DNA from: Lichenicola sp965198575
Lineage (GTDB): Bacteria > Pseudomonadota > Alphaproteobacteria > Acetobacterales > Acetobacteraceae
Assembly: GCF_965198575.1 (NCBI RefSeq)
Contig: NZ_OZ240671.1
Coordinates: 2,976,001-3,040,000, forward strand
DNA: 64,000 nucleotides
Reading direction: 5' to 3'
Shown here: one piece after another, positions 44,088 to 52,779 of the stretch
Position numbering within the stretch: the first letter of the stretch is position 1
Layout: every line of letters starts with the position of its first letter
Notes under the pieces: generated by a model
The model's input: only the letters and a program-made list of their open reading frames with translations
What the model was told of the DNA's origin: nothing
Databases searched by the model: none
Made by a program: the position numbers and the translations under genes

Positions 44088-45427
44088 AGCTCCGGTTCGC
44101 GCCCAGCCCGACCGGGCTGCTGCATGTCGGCAACGCGCGCCAGGCGGTGGCCAACGCCCTGCATGCACGCCGCCACAAGGCCGGCTTCCTGCTGCGCATC
44201 GACGACACCGACGTCGAGCGGTCGCGTGAGGAGCACGTGCAGGGGATCCAGCAGGACCTCGCGTGGCTCGGGCTCGAGTGGGACGAGCTGGTGCGGCAGT
44301 CCGATCGCCGCGCGCGCTATGACCTGGCAGCGGAACGGCTGCGGCATTCCGGCCGGCTGTATCCGTGCTTCGAGAGCGAGGAGGAGCTGCGCGCCAAGCG
44401 GGAGATGCGGCTGCGCCAGCGCCGGCCGCCGGTCTATGACCGCGCCATGCTGCGGATGACGCCCGAGCAGCGCGCCCAGGCGGAGGCGAATGGCAAGGTG
44501 CCGTACTGGCGCTTCCGGCTGTCCGACGGCGTGATCGGCTGGAACGACCTGGTGCAGGGGCCGACCCAGGTGAAGCTGCCGTCGATCTCCGACCCGGTGG
44601 TGATCCGTGCCGATGGTACCGTACTCTATACGTTTGCATCGGTGGTCGACGATCTCGAGCTCGGCATCACCCATGTGCTGCGCGGCGAGGACCACGTCAC
44701 CAACACCGGTGTGCAGCTCGACATCCTGCAGGCGCTGGGCGGCCGGCCGGACCGCTTCACCTTCGCGCACCTGCCGCTGCTGCTGGACGAGGCCGGCGGC
44801 AAGCTGTCGAAGCGGTTCGACGGGCTGTCGCTGCGGGCGCTGCGTCACGATGGCATCGAGCCGACGGCGCTGGTGTCCTACCTGGCCCGGCTCGGCACGT
44901 CGGAGGATCCGCAGCCGCTGTCGTTCGCGGAGATGGCCACGACCTACGACGTGAGCCGGGTCTCGAAGTCGCCGGCGCGGTTCGACATGCGCCAGCTGCT
45001 GGCGCTGAACCGGCGGACCACCCACCACATGTCGTTCGAGCAGGTGCGGGACCGGCTGCCGGAGGGCGCCACCGAGGCGTTCTGGAACACAGTCCGCGGC
45101 AACGTCGACATGCTGTCGGAGATGCGCCACTGGTGGGATGTGGTCGGTGGCAGCATCATTCCGCCGGTGCAGGAGGAGGAGGCGGGCTTCCTGCTGCAGG
45201 CCCTGGAGGCCTTGCCGCCGGATCTGCCGGAGCAGCCCTGGGATTCGCAGACCTGGCAGGCCTGGACATCGAGCTTGCGAGCGGCCACCGGTCGCAGCGG
45301 GCGGGCATTGTTCCATCCGCTGAGACTGGCTTTGACCGCAGAGGAAAAAGGCCCGGAGCTGCGCGATCTGCTGCCTTTAATGGGACACGAACGCGTGTCG
45401 GGGCGCCTGCGTATGGCAGCCAGCTGA
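44084..45427 (+). CDS. gltX: Glutamate--tRNA ligase
   Basis: Class I aminoacyl-tRNA synthetase of 447 residues. The HIGH-type motif is H14-V-G-N17, within FAPSPTGLLHVGN, and the KMSKS-type motif is KLSKR. The catalytic insertion and anticodon-binding helical domain follow. The ATG at 44084 overlaps the stop of the acidic protein gene. Many alphaproteobacteria carry two gltX copies; whether this one charges tRNA-Glu or both tRNA-Glu and tRNA-Gln is not decidable here. Confidence 0.92.
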   Translation: MKLRFAPSPTGLLHVGNARQAVANALHARRHKAGFLLRIDDTDVERSREEHVQGIQQDLAWLGLEWDELVRQSDRRARYDLAAERLRHSGRLYPCFESEEELRAKREMRLRQRRPPVYDRAMLRMTPEQRAQAEANGKVPYWRFRLSDGVIGWNDLVQGPTQVKLPSISDPVVIRADGTVLYTFASVVDDLELGITHVLRGEDHVTNTGVQLDILQALGGRPDRFTFAHLPLLLDEAGGKLSKRFDGLSLRALRHDGIEPTALVSYLARLGTSEDPQPLSFAEMATTYDVSRVSKSPARFDMRQLLALNRRTTHHMSFEQVRDRLPEGATEAFWNTVRGNVDMLSEMRHWWDVVGGSIIPPVQEEEAGFLLQALEALPPDLPEQPWDSQTWQAWTSSLRAATGRSGRALFHPLRLALTAEEKGPELRDLLPLMGHERVSGRLRMAAS

Positions 45428-45596
45428 CCCACGGGCCGCAGATATCCCAGATGCAAGATAGCAACAGCGGAAGGGAAGGTTTATTGTTGCGGCGCGGCAG
45501 AGATGAACGGGCGGTCTTAACCTGCCGTTGATGATGGAAGTCCAAAGTCGCCGCGCGGTCGATGACCAGTTGGGCGATGAGAGGTACGAGGAGCGG

Positions 45597-46469
45597 ATGA
45601 GAACCAAGATACTGCCGTCCTTTCCTGGGGCTCTTGCCCTGGCGGCATTGACGACGCTGACGGGTTGCAAATACTCGATTCTCGACCCCAAGGGTGCGGT
45701 CGGCGAAGCCCAGAAACAGCTCATCCTGACCTCGACGATCGCAATGCTGGTCATCGTGATACCGGTGATCATGCTGACGCTATGGTTCGCCTGGCGCTAT
45801 CGTGCCGGATCCGGCGCGCGGTATGAGCCCGACTGGGGCCATTCCCGCAGCATCGAAGTGGTCTGCTGGGGCGTGCCGATCGCCATCATCCTGTTCCTGG
45901 GAACCATCACCTGGACCAGCACGCACGCGCTCGATCCGTATAAGCCGCTGGCCAGCCAGAAGCAGCCGATCGTCATCGACGTGGTGGCCCTGAACTGGAA
46001 GTGGCTGTTCATCTACCCGGCCCAGGGGATTGCCACGATCAACGAGATTGCCTTCCCGGTCGACACTCCGGTCACGTTCCACATCACATCGGATTCGGTG
46101 ATGAACTCGTTCTTCATCCCCGAGCTCGGCAGCCAGATCTACGCGATGGCCGGGATGCGGACGCAGCTGCACCTGATCGCCGACCAGCAGGGGACGTTTC
46201 CCGGACTGTCGTCGTTCTATAGCGGCCGCGGTTTCTCCGACATGCACTTCAATGCCATCTCGACCACCGACGCTAAGTTCGCCGACTGGGTTGCGAATGC
46301 AAAGAAGTCACCCGATGTCATCGACGCGTCCGACTACTCGAAGGTCGCAGCCCCCGAGGAGAAAGCTCCGGTGCGCTACTTTTCGACCGTCGAGCCTAAT
46401 CTTTTCAACGAGATCATTGCGAAATATCTGGGCAAGGCCGCGAGCTTCAACTCCGGCATGAAGGAATAG
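45597..46469 (+). CDS. cyoA: Cytochrome bo3 ubiquinol oxidase subunit II
   Basis: Quinol oxidase subunit II of 290 residues. A lipoprotein signal with LTGC (Cys20 region), two membrane segments and a periplasmic cupredoxin domain without CuA cysteines, as expected for quinol rather than cytochrome c oxidases. The motif LNWKWLFIYPAQGIAT is characteristic. ATG 45597 is preceded by GAGGAG. First gene of cyoABCD, the terminal oxidase of aerobic respiration in this group. Confidence 0.95.
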   Translation: MRTKILPSFPGALALAALTTLTGCKYSILDPKGAVGEAQKQLILTSTIAMLVIVIPVIMLTLWFAWRYRAGSGARYEPDWGHSRSIEVVCWGVPIAIILFLGTITWTSTHALDPYKPLASQKQPIVIDVVALNWKWLFIYPAQGIATINEIAFPVDTPVTFHITSDSVMNSFFIPELGSQIYAMAGMRTQLHLIADQQGTFPGLSSFYSGRGFSDMHFNAISTTDAKFADWVANAKKSPDVIDASDYSKVAAPEEKAPVRYFSTVEPNLFNEIIAKYLGKAASFNSGMKE

Positions 46470-46472
46470 ATC

Positions 46473-48464
46473 ATGTTAGGGAAGCTTACGCTTGCTGACA
46501 TTCCGTATGACCAGCCCATCATCATGGGCGCCGCAGGGTTCATGGGCCTGGTGGTCCTGGTGGTCCTGGGGGCGATAACCTACTACCGCAAGTGGGCTTA
46601 TCTATGGACCGACTGGATCACCTCCGTCGACCACAAGAAGATCGGCGTGATGTACATCATCGTCGCGTTGGTGATGCTGCTCCGCGGCTTCTCCGACGCG
46701 ATCCTCATGCGTTCGCAGCAGATGATGGCTTCCGGCGGCCGGCCCGGCTTCCTGCCGCCGCACCATTACGACCAGATCTTCACCGCACACGGCACCATCA
46801 TGATCTTCTTCATGGCGATGCCGTTCATGATCGGGTTGATGAACATCGCCGTGCCGCTGCAGATCGGCGCGCGCGACGTGGCGTTCCCGTTCCTGAATTC
46901 GGTCAGCTTCTGGCTCACCGCGGTGGGCGCCATCCTGGTGAACGTGTCGCTGGTGATCGGTGAGTTCGGCCAGGTTGGCTGGCTTGCCTATCCGCCGCTC
47001 TCGGAGCTGAAGTTCAGCCCCGGCGTCGGTGTCGACTACTACATCTGGAGCCTGCAGCTCACCGGCATCGGGACCCTGCTGACCGGGGTGAACTTCTTCG
47101 TCACCATCGTGAAGCTGCGTGCACCGGGCATGACCTGGATGCGGATGCCGATCTTCACTTGGACGATCCTCTGCACCGCCATCCTGATCATGGCCGCGTT
47201 CCCGATCCTGACCGTGACCTTCGGGATGCTGTCGCTCGACCGCTATCTGGGCATGCACTTCTTCACCAATGACGGTGGCGGCAACCAGATGATGTACATG
47301 AACCTCATCTGGTGCTGGGGGCATCCGGAGGTTTACATCCTGATCCTGCCGGCCTTCGGTATCTTCTCCGAGGTGGTTCCGACCTTCGCCCAGAAGCGCC
47401 TCTTCGGTTATGGCGCAATGGTTTATGCGACCGTGTGCATCACCTTCCTGTCGTTCGTCGTGTGGCTGCACCACTTCTTCACGATGGGCTCGGGCGCCAA
47501 CGTCAATGCCTTCTTCGGCATCACGACGATGATCATCTCGATCCCGACGGGCGTGAAGATCTTCAACTGGCTGTTCACGATGTATCGCGGCCGGATCATC
47601 TACACCGCCCCGATGCTATGGACCGTCGGCTTCATGGTGACCTTCACCATCGGCGGCATGACCGGCGTTATGCTGGCGCTCCCGGGCAATGACTGGGTGC
47701 TGCATAACAGCCTGTTCCTGATCGCCCACTTCCATAACGTCATCATCGGCGGCGTGCTGTTCGGTTACCTCGCCGGCTACGCGTACTGGTTCCCGAAGGC
47801 GATGGGCTTCAAGCTGCATGATGGATGGGGCAAGGCCTCGTTCTGGTGCTGGCTCGGCGGCTTTTACCTGGCCTTCATGCCGCTCTACGCGCTCGGCTTC
47901 ATGGGCATGACCCGCCGCATGAACCACTACGACAACCCGGCCTGGACGCCGTACCTGGACGTTGCCGCAGTGGGCGCCCTGGTGGTGCTGGCCGGTATCA
48001 CCTGCCAGATCATCCAGCTCTATGTCAGCATCCGCGATCGCCACGAGAACATGGACGTCACCGGCGATCCCTGGAACGGCCGCACCATGGAGTGGTCGAC
48101 CTCCTCGCCGCCCCCCTTCTACAACTTCGCTATCCTGCCGCACATCGACGCGCTGGATGCCTTCAACGAGGTCAAGAAGCGTGGCCTCGAGGCTCGTGAG
48201 ACGCCGGTCTATTCTGACATCCACATGCCGCGGAACACCGGAGCCGGCTTCATCATCTCCGTCGCTGCCGGTGTCGTCGGGTTCGCGCTGATCTGGCACA
48301 TCTGGTGGATGGCAATCGTCGGCATGATCGCCATGGTCGGCACCTTCATCGTCCGCTCCTGCAACGATGACATCGACTACTACGTGCCGGCAGCCGAGGT
48401 CGCGCGGATAGAGGCGCTGCATAACAGCCGCGTCGCCGCCCTGGAGCTGACCCATGTCGCCTGA
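46473..48464 (+). CDS. cyoB: Cytochrome bo3 ubiquinol oxidase subunit I
   Basis: Heme-copper oxidase catalytic subunit of 663 residues with about 15 membrane segments. The heme-ligating HGTIMIFF block, CuB ligand motif WGHPEVY with the cross-linked His-Tyr, the HHFFTMG pair of histidines and the HFHNVIIGG heme b/o ligands are all present. It pumps protons while reducing oxygen with electrons from ubiquinol. Three bases separate it from cyoA; its end overlaps cyoC by 11 bp. Confidence 0.97.
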   Translation: MLGKLTLADIPYDQPIIMGAAGFMGLVVLVVLGAITYYRKWAYLWTDWITSVDHKKIGVMYIIVALVMLLRGFSDAILMRSQQMMASGGRPGFLPPHHYDQIFTAHGTIMIFFMAMPFMIGLMNIAVPLQIGARDVAFPFLNSVSFWLTAVGAILVNVSLVIGEFGQVGWLAYPPLSELKFSPGVGVDYYIWSLQLTGIGTLLTGVNFFVTIVKLRAPGMTWMRMPIFTWTILCTAILIMAAFPILTVTFGMLSLDRYLGMHFFTNDGGGNQMMYMNLIWCWGHPEVYILILPAFGIFSEVVPTFAQKRLFGYGAMVYATVCITFLSFVVWLHHFFTMGSGANVNAFFGITTMIISIPTGVKIFNWLFTMYRGRIIYTAPMLWTVGFMVTFTIGGMTGVMLALPGNDWVLHNSLFLIAHFHNVIIGGVLFGYLAGYAYWFPKAMGFKLHDGWGKASFWCWLGGFYLAFMPLYALGFMGMTRRMNHYDNPAWTPYLDVAAVGALVVLAGITCQIIQLYVSIRDRHENMDVTGDPWNGRTMEWSTSSPPPFYNFAILPHIDALDAFNEVKKRGLEARETPVYSDIHMPRNTGAGFIISVAAGVVGFALIWHIWWMAIVGMIAMVGTFIVRSCNDDIDYYVPAAEVARIEALHNSRVAALELTHVA

Positions 48465-49068
48465 CTCCCTCGTCGCACATCACGGCGAGTTCGCTGAGGA
48501 TCATTCCCACGAGCCGAACAACGTGTTCGGCTTCTGGCTCTATCTGATGACCGACTGCATCCTGTTCGCGACGCTGTTCGCGGGCTTTGCAGTCGCCCGG
48601 CACCAATATGCCGGTGACGTCAGCGGGCGCGACATCTTCAACCTGCGCTATGTCGGGGTGGAGACCGCGCTGCTGCTGATCAGCTCCTCTACGTACGGCT
48701 TTGCCATGATCAACGCCTACAAGCGCAACCTGCCGCAGGTGGTGGGTTGGCTTGTGGTCACGTTCCTGCTCGGCGCCGGCTTCGTCGGCATGGAGATCAA
48801 CGAGTTCCACCACCTGGTGGCGGAAGGTCACGGGCCCGACAAGAGCGCGTTCCTGTCCGCCTTCTTCACGCTGGTGGCGACACACGGCCTGCATGTGACC
48901 TGCGGCCTGATCTGGATGACGGTTCTCGTCCTGCAGATGACGGTGCTGAGGAAGGGTCTCTCGACCGTCTACGTGAACCGCCTGATGTGCCTCAGCCTGT
49001 TCTGGCACTTCCTGGACATCGTCTGGATCTGCGTGTTCTCCCTGGTCTATCTGATGGGGGTCCAGTGA
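48454..49068 (+). CDS. cyoC: Cytochrome bo3 ubiquinol oxidase subunit III
   Basis: 204 residues with five predicted membrane segments, as in CyoC. Motifs NNVFGFWLYLMTDCILFATLF and the final FWHFLDIVWI are typical of subunit III. Structural subunit of the bo3 oxidase. Overlaps cyoB by 11 bp and cyoD by 1 bp (TGATG). Confidence 0.95.
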   Translation: MSPDSLVAHHGEFAEDHSHEPNNVFGFWLYLMTDCILFATLFAGFAVARHQYAGDVSGRDIFNLRYVGVETALLLISSSTYGFAMINAYKRNLPQVVGWLVVTFLLGAGFVGMEINEFHHLVAEGHGPDKSAFLSAFFTLVATHGLHVTCGLIWMTVLVLQMTVLRKGLSTVYVNRLMCLSLFWHFLDIVWICVFSLVYLMGVQ

Positions 49069-49499
49069 TGGCCAGTCCCGCCCTGCACGGTCATTCGCAT
49101 GAGACCCACATCGAGGGTTCGGGTGGAGCCGGTCACGCCAGCTACGGCGCATACGGGATAGGCTTCGCGCTATCAGTAATCCTGACCGTCGCCGCGTTCT
49201 ACCCAGTGATGGTGCCCGGTACGATACCAGCGTCTTGGGTGTTTTCGACGATCGCGGTCCTTGCGGTGGTCCAGATCTTCGTCCACCTCGTATGCTTCCT
49301 GCACATGAGCGCTGCCTCCGAGCAGCGTTGGAACGTGGTGGCCTTCGGCTTCGCGATCCTCGTGGTCTTCATCCTGATCATCGGATCGTTGTGGATCATG
49401 CACAACGTCTCCGAGAACATGATGACCCCGGAAGTACCTGCGGTCCCAACGGCGACTGGCGCACAGGATGCCAACCCGGGACCGAAGTCCGGGATGTAG
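49068..49499 (+). CDS. cyoD: Cytochrome bo3 ubiquinol oxidase subunit IV
   Basis: 143 residues with three membrane segments, matching CyoD. The region GIGFALSVILTVAAF and the QIFVHLVCFLHM block are typical. Assists assembly of the CuB centre. The start overlaps the cyoC stop. No cyoE (heme O synthase) follows, so that gene must lie elsewhere. A strong terminator ends the operon. Confidence 0.93.
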   Translation: MASPALHGHSHETHIEGSGGAGHASYGAYGIGFALSVILTVAAFYPVMVPGTIPASWVFSTIAVLAVVQIFVHLVCFLHMSAASEQRWNVVAFGFAILVVFILIIGSLWIMHNVSENMMTPEVPAVPTATGAQDANPGPKSGM

Positions 49500-49531
49500 C
49501 AGTCCGCCCACACCGGGGACGTCCTCGAGAG

Positions 49532-49560
49532 ACGCCTGTCGCGCCCGCGACAGGCGTTTT
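49532..49560 (+). terminator. Intrinsic terminator of cyoABCD
   Basis: A perfect 11-bp stem, ACGCCTGTCGC (49532-49542) and GCGACAGGCGT (49547-49557), with loop GCCC is followed by TTT. It lies 32 bp after the cyoD stop. Confidence 0.85.
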
Positions 49561-49621
49561 CCGTTGCCGGATGGATGATCGGTAGCCGGAACGGCCGGGC
49601 CAGCTTGCCGATGCCCTCCCG

Positions 49622-50995
49622 ATGAAGCAAAACCGGCCAATGCCCGAGCTTCTGCTTCATGACAGCCTGACACGGAAAACGGCACCTTTCGTGCCGCTCG
49701 ATCCCGGCCATGTTCGCCTCTATTACTGCGGCCCGACCGTTTACGATCTCGCCCATATCGGCAATCTCCGGGCGATGCTCGCGGCCGATGTGCTGGTCCG
49801 GCTCCTGCGCGCGCTGTATCCGCGGGTCACCTACGTCCGCAACATCACCGACATCGACGACAAGATAAACGCCCGCGCGGCCGAACGCGGCATCGGCATC
49901 GGCGTCCTGACAGCTGCGACCATTGCCGATTTCCATGCCGATCTCGCGGCCGTCAACATCCTGCCACCCGACATCGAGCCGCGAGCGACCCATCATGTTG
50001 CCGAGATGGTCGCACTGATCGAGCGCCTCCTCGCCTCCGGGCACGCCTATGCCGCCGATGGGCATGTGCTGTTCCAGGTCTCGCACTTTGCCGATTACGG
50101 CCGATTGTCCGGACGTGATCCCGACGAGTTGCTGGCCGGAGCCCGCGTCGAGGTAGCACCCTACAAGCGCGACCCCGGCGATTTCGTGTTGTGGAAGCCG
50201 TCGACGCCGGACCTGCCCGGCTGGGACAGTCCCTGGGGCCGCGGGCGGCCAGGCTGGCACATCGAGTGCAGCGCGATGGCGCGTCGCTATCTCGGCGAGA
50301 GCTTCGATATCCATGGCGGTGGCGACGACCTGCTGTTCCCGCACCACGAGAACGAGCGTGCGCAGAGCCTGTGCGGATATCCGGGCGGCCGGTTCGCCAA
50401 CATCTGGTTGCATAACGCGATGCTTCTCGTCGACGGCGAGAAGATGTCCAAGAGCCTGGGCAATTTCCTGACCATCCGCGATGTCGTGGCAGGGGCACCT
50501 GCCGAGGCGCTCCGCCTGGTGTTGCTCGGCACGCATTACCGGTCGGTGCTGAACTACACGGCACGTGGCCTCGCTGACGCCGGACGCACGCTCGACCGTT
50601 TCTATCGTGCGATCCGTGCCTCGGGGATCTCCCCGGCCACCGTGGATGCGGCCATTCCGGATGCGTTCCTGGATGCCCTTTGCCAGGACCTGAACACCCC
50701 AGGCGCGATTGCCGTGCTGCACCGCCTGGCCGACGCCGCACTTGCGGGAGATACGGAGGCCGGGGCCGGTCTGCGCGCCGCGGGACAGCTGCTCGGACTG
50801 TTGGAAGCGGATCCGGAGTTGTGGTTCCAGGCCGGAGTTGATGGCGCCGCCGTGCAGCAGGCCATCACTGAACGACTGGCGGCGCGCAAGGCCCGCGATT
50901 TCGCCCGCGCCGACGCGATCCGTGCCGACCTGCTGGAGCGCGGGGTGATGCTCGAGGACGGACCCTCCGGCACGACCTGGCGGCGTCTGTCTTGA
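49622..50995 (+). CDS. cysS: Cysteine--tRNA ligase
   Basis: Class I synthetase of 457 residues. HIGH-type motif HIGN in PTVYDLAHIGN, zinc ligands (Cys in YYCGPTV, Cys in IECSAMA, His in HHENE) and KMSKS (DGEKMSKSLGN) are visible. ATG 49622 or 49640 both possible. The stop overlaps the trmJ start (TTGA). Follows the cyo terminator. Confidence 0.95.
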   Translation: MKQNRPMPELLLHDSLTRKTAPFVPLDPGHVRLYYCGPTVYDLAHIGNLRAMLAADVLVRLLRALYPRVTYVRNITDIDDKINARAAERGIGIGVLTAATIADFHADLAAVNILPPDIEPRATHHVAEMVALIERLLASGHAYAADGHVLFQVSHFADYGRLSGRDPDELLAGARVEVAPYKRDPGDFVLWKPSTPDLPGWDSPWGRGRPGWHIECSAMARRYLGESFDIHGGGDDLLFPHHENERAQSLCGYPGGRFANIWLHNAMLLVDGEKMSKSLGNFLTIRDVVAGAPAEALRLVLLGTHYRSVLNYTARGLADAGRTLDRFYRAIRASGISPATVDAAIPDAFLDALCQDLNTPGAIAVLHRLADAALAGDTEAGAGLRAAGQLLGLLEADPELWFQAGVDGAAVQQAITERLAARKARDFARADAIRADLLERGVMLEDGPSGTTWRRLS

Positions 50996-51798
50996 CCGGG
51001 CGCGATGGTGGCGCCGATCTGGCACCGATCGGCAACAGCCCGGTGGTGGTGCTGGTGCGTCCGCAGCTGGCGGAGAATATCGGCGCCGTGGCCCGTGCGA
51101 TGGCAAATGGCGGCCTGTTCCATCTGCGTCTCGTCGACCCGCGCGACGGCTGGCCGCAGGAGCGCGCCTGGCGTTCTGCATCGGGCGCCGATCGCATCCT
51201 CGACGCTCTCACCGTCCATCCCGACGTGGATGACGCGGTATCCGACCTGCACCGCGTGTTCGCGACCTGCCCGCGCCCGCGGCATATCGTGAAGCCGATC
51301 CTGACCGCGCGCGGTGGTGCTGCCGAAATACGCGAGATCAGCCGTCGCGGCCTCGGCGTCGGCCTGCTGTTCGGCCCCGAGCGCGCCGGTCTCGACAACG
51401 ACGACATGGCGCGCGCCGACGCGCTGATCCGGTACCCGCTCAACCCCGGTTTCTCGTCGCTCAACCTCGCCCAGGCGGTCATGATCATGGCCTACGAGTG
51501 GTGGCTGAGCGCCGGTGGCGAGGAGGGCCAGGACGAGATCCCGCCGCGCGTGCTGATGACCAACGAGACCCAGGTCGCGACCAAGGGCGAGCTCGGCAAC
51601 TTCATGGAGCATCTGGTCCGGGAGCTCGATGCGTGCGGCTTCCTGCGCAACGTGCCGAAGCGGCCCGGGATGGTGCGCAACCTGTGGCATTTCTTCGAGC
51701 GCGGCGAGGTGACCCAGCAGGAACTGCGCACGCTGCACGGGGTGGTGACCGAACTGGCCCTCGGCCGCCGCCTGCGCGGGCGTGACGAGGCGAGCTGA
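50992..51798 (+). CDS. trmJ: tRNA (cytidine/uridine-32-2'-O)-methyltransferase TrmJ-like
   Basis: SPOUT-class RNA methyltransferase of 268 residues. The knot region LVRPQLAENIGAVARAMANGG, GLLFGPERAGL and YPLNPGFSSLNLAQAVMIMAYE motifs match TrmJ, which methylates position 32 of tRNA. The TTG start at 50992 is required by the overlap with cysS and the lack of other early starts. The C-terminal extension (about 200-268) is longer than the catalytic core. Confidence 0.9.
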   Translation: MTGRDGGADLAPIGNSPVVVLVRPQLAENIGAVARAMANGGLFHLRLVDPRDGWPQERAWRSASGADRILDALTVHPDVDDAVSDLHRVFATCPRPRHIVKPILTARGGAAEIREISRRGLGVGLLFGPERAGLDNDDMARADALIRYPLNPGFSSLNLAQAVMIMAYEWWLSAGGEEGQDEIPPRVLMTNETQVATKGELGNFMEHLVRELDACGFLRNVPKRPGMVRNLWHFFERGEVTQQELRTLHGVVTELALGRRLRGRDEAS

Positions 51799-51808
51799 CG
51801 CCCGAACA

Positions 51809-51837
51809 TTGACTCGAGGGTCCCCGCGACCTATACG
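51809..51837 (+). promoter_or_regulatory. Probable sigma-70 promoter of rpsD
   Basis: TTGACT (51809-51814), 17-bp spacer, TATACG (51832-51837). Five of six -35 and four of six -10 positions match the consensus with ideal spacing. It lies about 190 bp upstream of the rpsD start, implying a long leader. Confidence 0.55.
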
Positions 51838-51924
51838 CGCCGGCTACTGCCGGGAACGTGGACGATCCGGTCGATCTCGCCAATGCCAGCGCCGGCATCG
51901 GGATCGATGATACGGAGCGCGCCC

Positions 51925-51947
51925 GTCACGACCAGCCAGGTCGTGAC
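51925..51947 (+). promoter_or_regulatory. Perfect hairpin in the rpsD leader
   Basis: GTCACGACC (51925-51933) and GGTCGTGAC (51939-51947) form a 9-bp stem with the loop AGCCA. S4 autoregulation through mRNA structure is known in other bacteria, so this may be a leader element. It may also terminate transcripts from trmJ, though no T-run follows. Confidence 0.45.
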
Positions 51948-52029
51948 CTACCGGTGCAACAAGCGGAAACGGGCGACGACCCTCGGGTTCGAACGCGCGC
52001 CGCACCGAAGAAGAGAAAGGAGCGCGCTC

Positions 52030-52647
52030 GTGACCAAGCGCCTCGAGAGCAAGTACAAGATCAACCGCCGCCTCGGCGTCAATCTCTGGGGTCGGGCGAA
52101 GTCGCCGATCAACAAGCGCGAATATGGTCCCGGCCAGCACGGCCAGCGCCGCAAGCAGAAGCCCTCGGACTTCAACGTGCAGCTGATGGCGAAGCAGAAG
52201 CTCAAGGGCTATTACGGCAACATCAGCGAGAAGCAGTTCCGCAAGTATTATGACGAGGCCGTTCGTCGCAAGGGCGACACCTCGGAGAACCTGATCGACC
52301 TGCTCGAGCGCCGGCTGGACGCGGTGATCTATCGCCTCAAGTTCGCGATGACGCCGTTCGCTGCCCGCCAGTTCGTCAATCATGGCCACGTCACCGTCAA
52401 CGGCAAGAAGGTCAACATCCCGTCCTTCCTGGTGCGCGACGGCGATGCCATCGAGGTTCGCGAGAAGTCCAAGCAGCTGGCCGTGGTGCTGGATGCCGCG
52501 CAGAGCGCCGAGCGGGACGTGCCGGAGTATCTCGAGGTCGATCACCGCGCCATGAAGGGCCGGTTCCAGCGCAGCCCGAAGCTCTCGGACGTGCCGTATC
52601 CGGTGTCGATGGAGCCGAACCTGGTCGTCGAGTTCTACTCGCGTTAG
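52030..52647 (+). CDS. rpsD: 30S ribosomal protein S4
   Basis: 205 residues. Primary 16S rRNA-binding protein that nucleates 30S assembly. The N-terminal region with GPGQHGQRRKQKPSD and the S4 domain (about 95-155) with RLDAVIYRLKFAMTPFAARQFVNHGHV are clear. GTG at 52030 has AGGAG 8 bases upstream; the open frame upstream is not coding. A single-gene unit rather than in the alpha operon, as in other alphaproteobacteria. Confidence 0.97.
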   Translation: MTKRLESKYKINRRLGVNLWGRAKSPINKREYGPGQHGQRRKQKPSDFNVQLMAKQKLKGYYGNISEKQFRKYYDEAVRRKGDTSENLIDLLERRLDAVIYRLKFAMTPFAARQFVNHGHVTVNGKKVNIPSFLVRDGDAIEVREKSKQLAVVLDAAQSAERDVPEYLEVDHRAMKGRFQRSPKLSDVPYPVSMEPNLVVEFYSR

Positions 52648-52656
52648 TTGGCTTCC

Positions 52657-52777
52657 GCAGGGGGTTTTACCCCCTGCACCCCCGCCAGAGGGCAGTCGCC
52701 CTCTGGACACCCAATTACTCAAACCCTGGGTTCCAAGGGCGACTGCCCTTGGCGGGGTCCAGGGGCGGAGCCTCTGG
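52657..52777. repeat. REP-like composite palindrome (four hairpins) between rpsD and prfC
   Basis: Four hairpins follow one another: GCAGGGGG/CCCCCTGC (52657-52677), CCAGAGGGC/GCCCTCTGG (52685-52706), CCAAGGGC/GCCCTTGG (52733-52752) and CCAGGGGC/GCCTCTGG (52759-52777). The second and third are inverted copies of each other, flanked by CCCCCGCC and GGCGGGG. The block ends 2 bp before the proposed prfC start. It resembles repeated extragenic palindromes. Confidence 0.8.
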
Positions 52778-52779
52778 CC

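Noticed and set aside
49199..51181. 660-residue antisense frame across cyoD, cysS and trmJ
   Set aside because: Contradicted by strong gene identities on the plus strand.
51985..52000. GGTTCGAAC resembling a tRNA T-loop
   Set aside because: The flanking bases do not form a T-stem and no acceptor or anticodon stem could be built.
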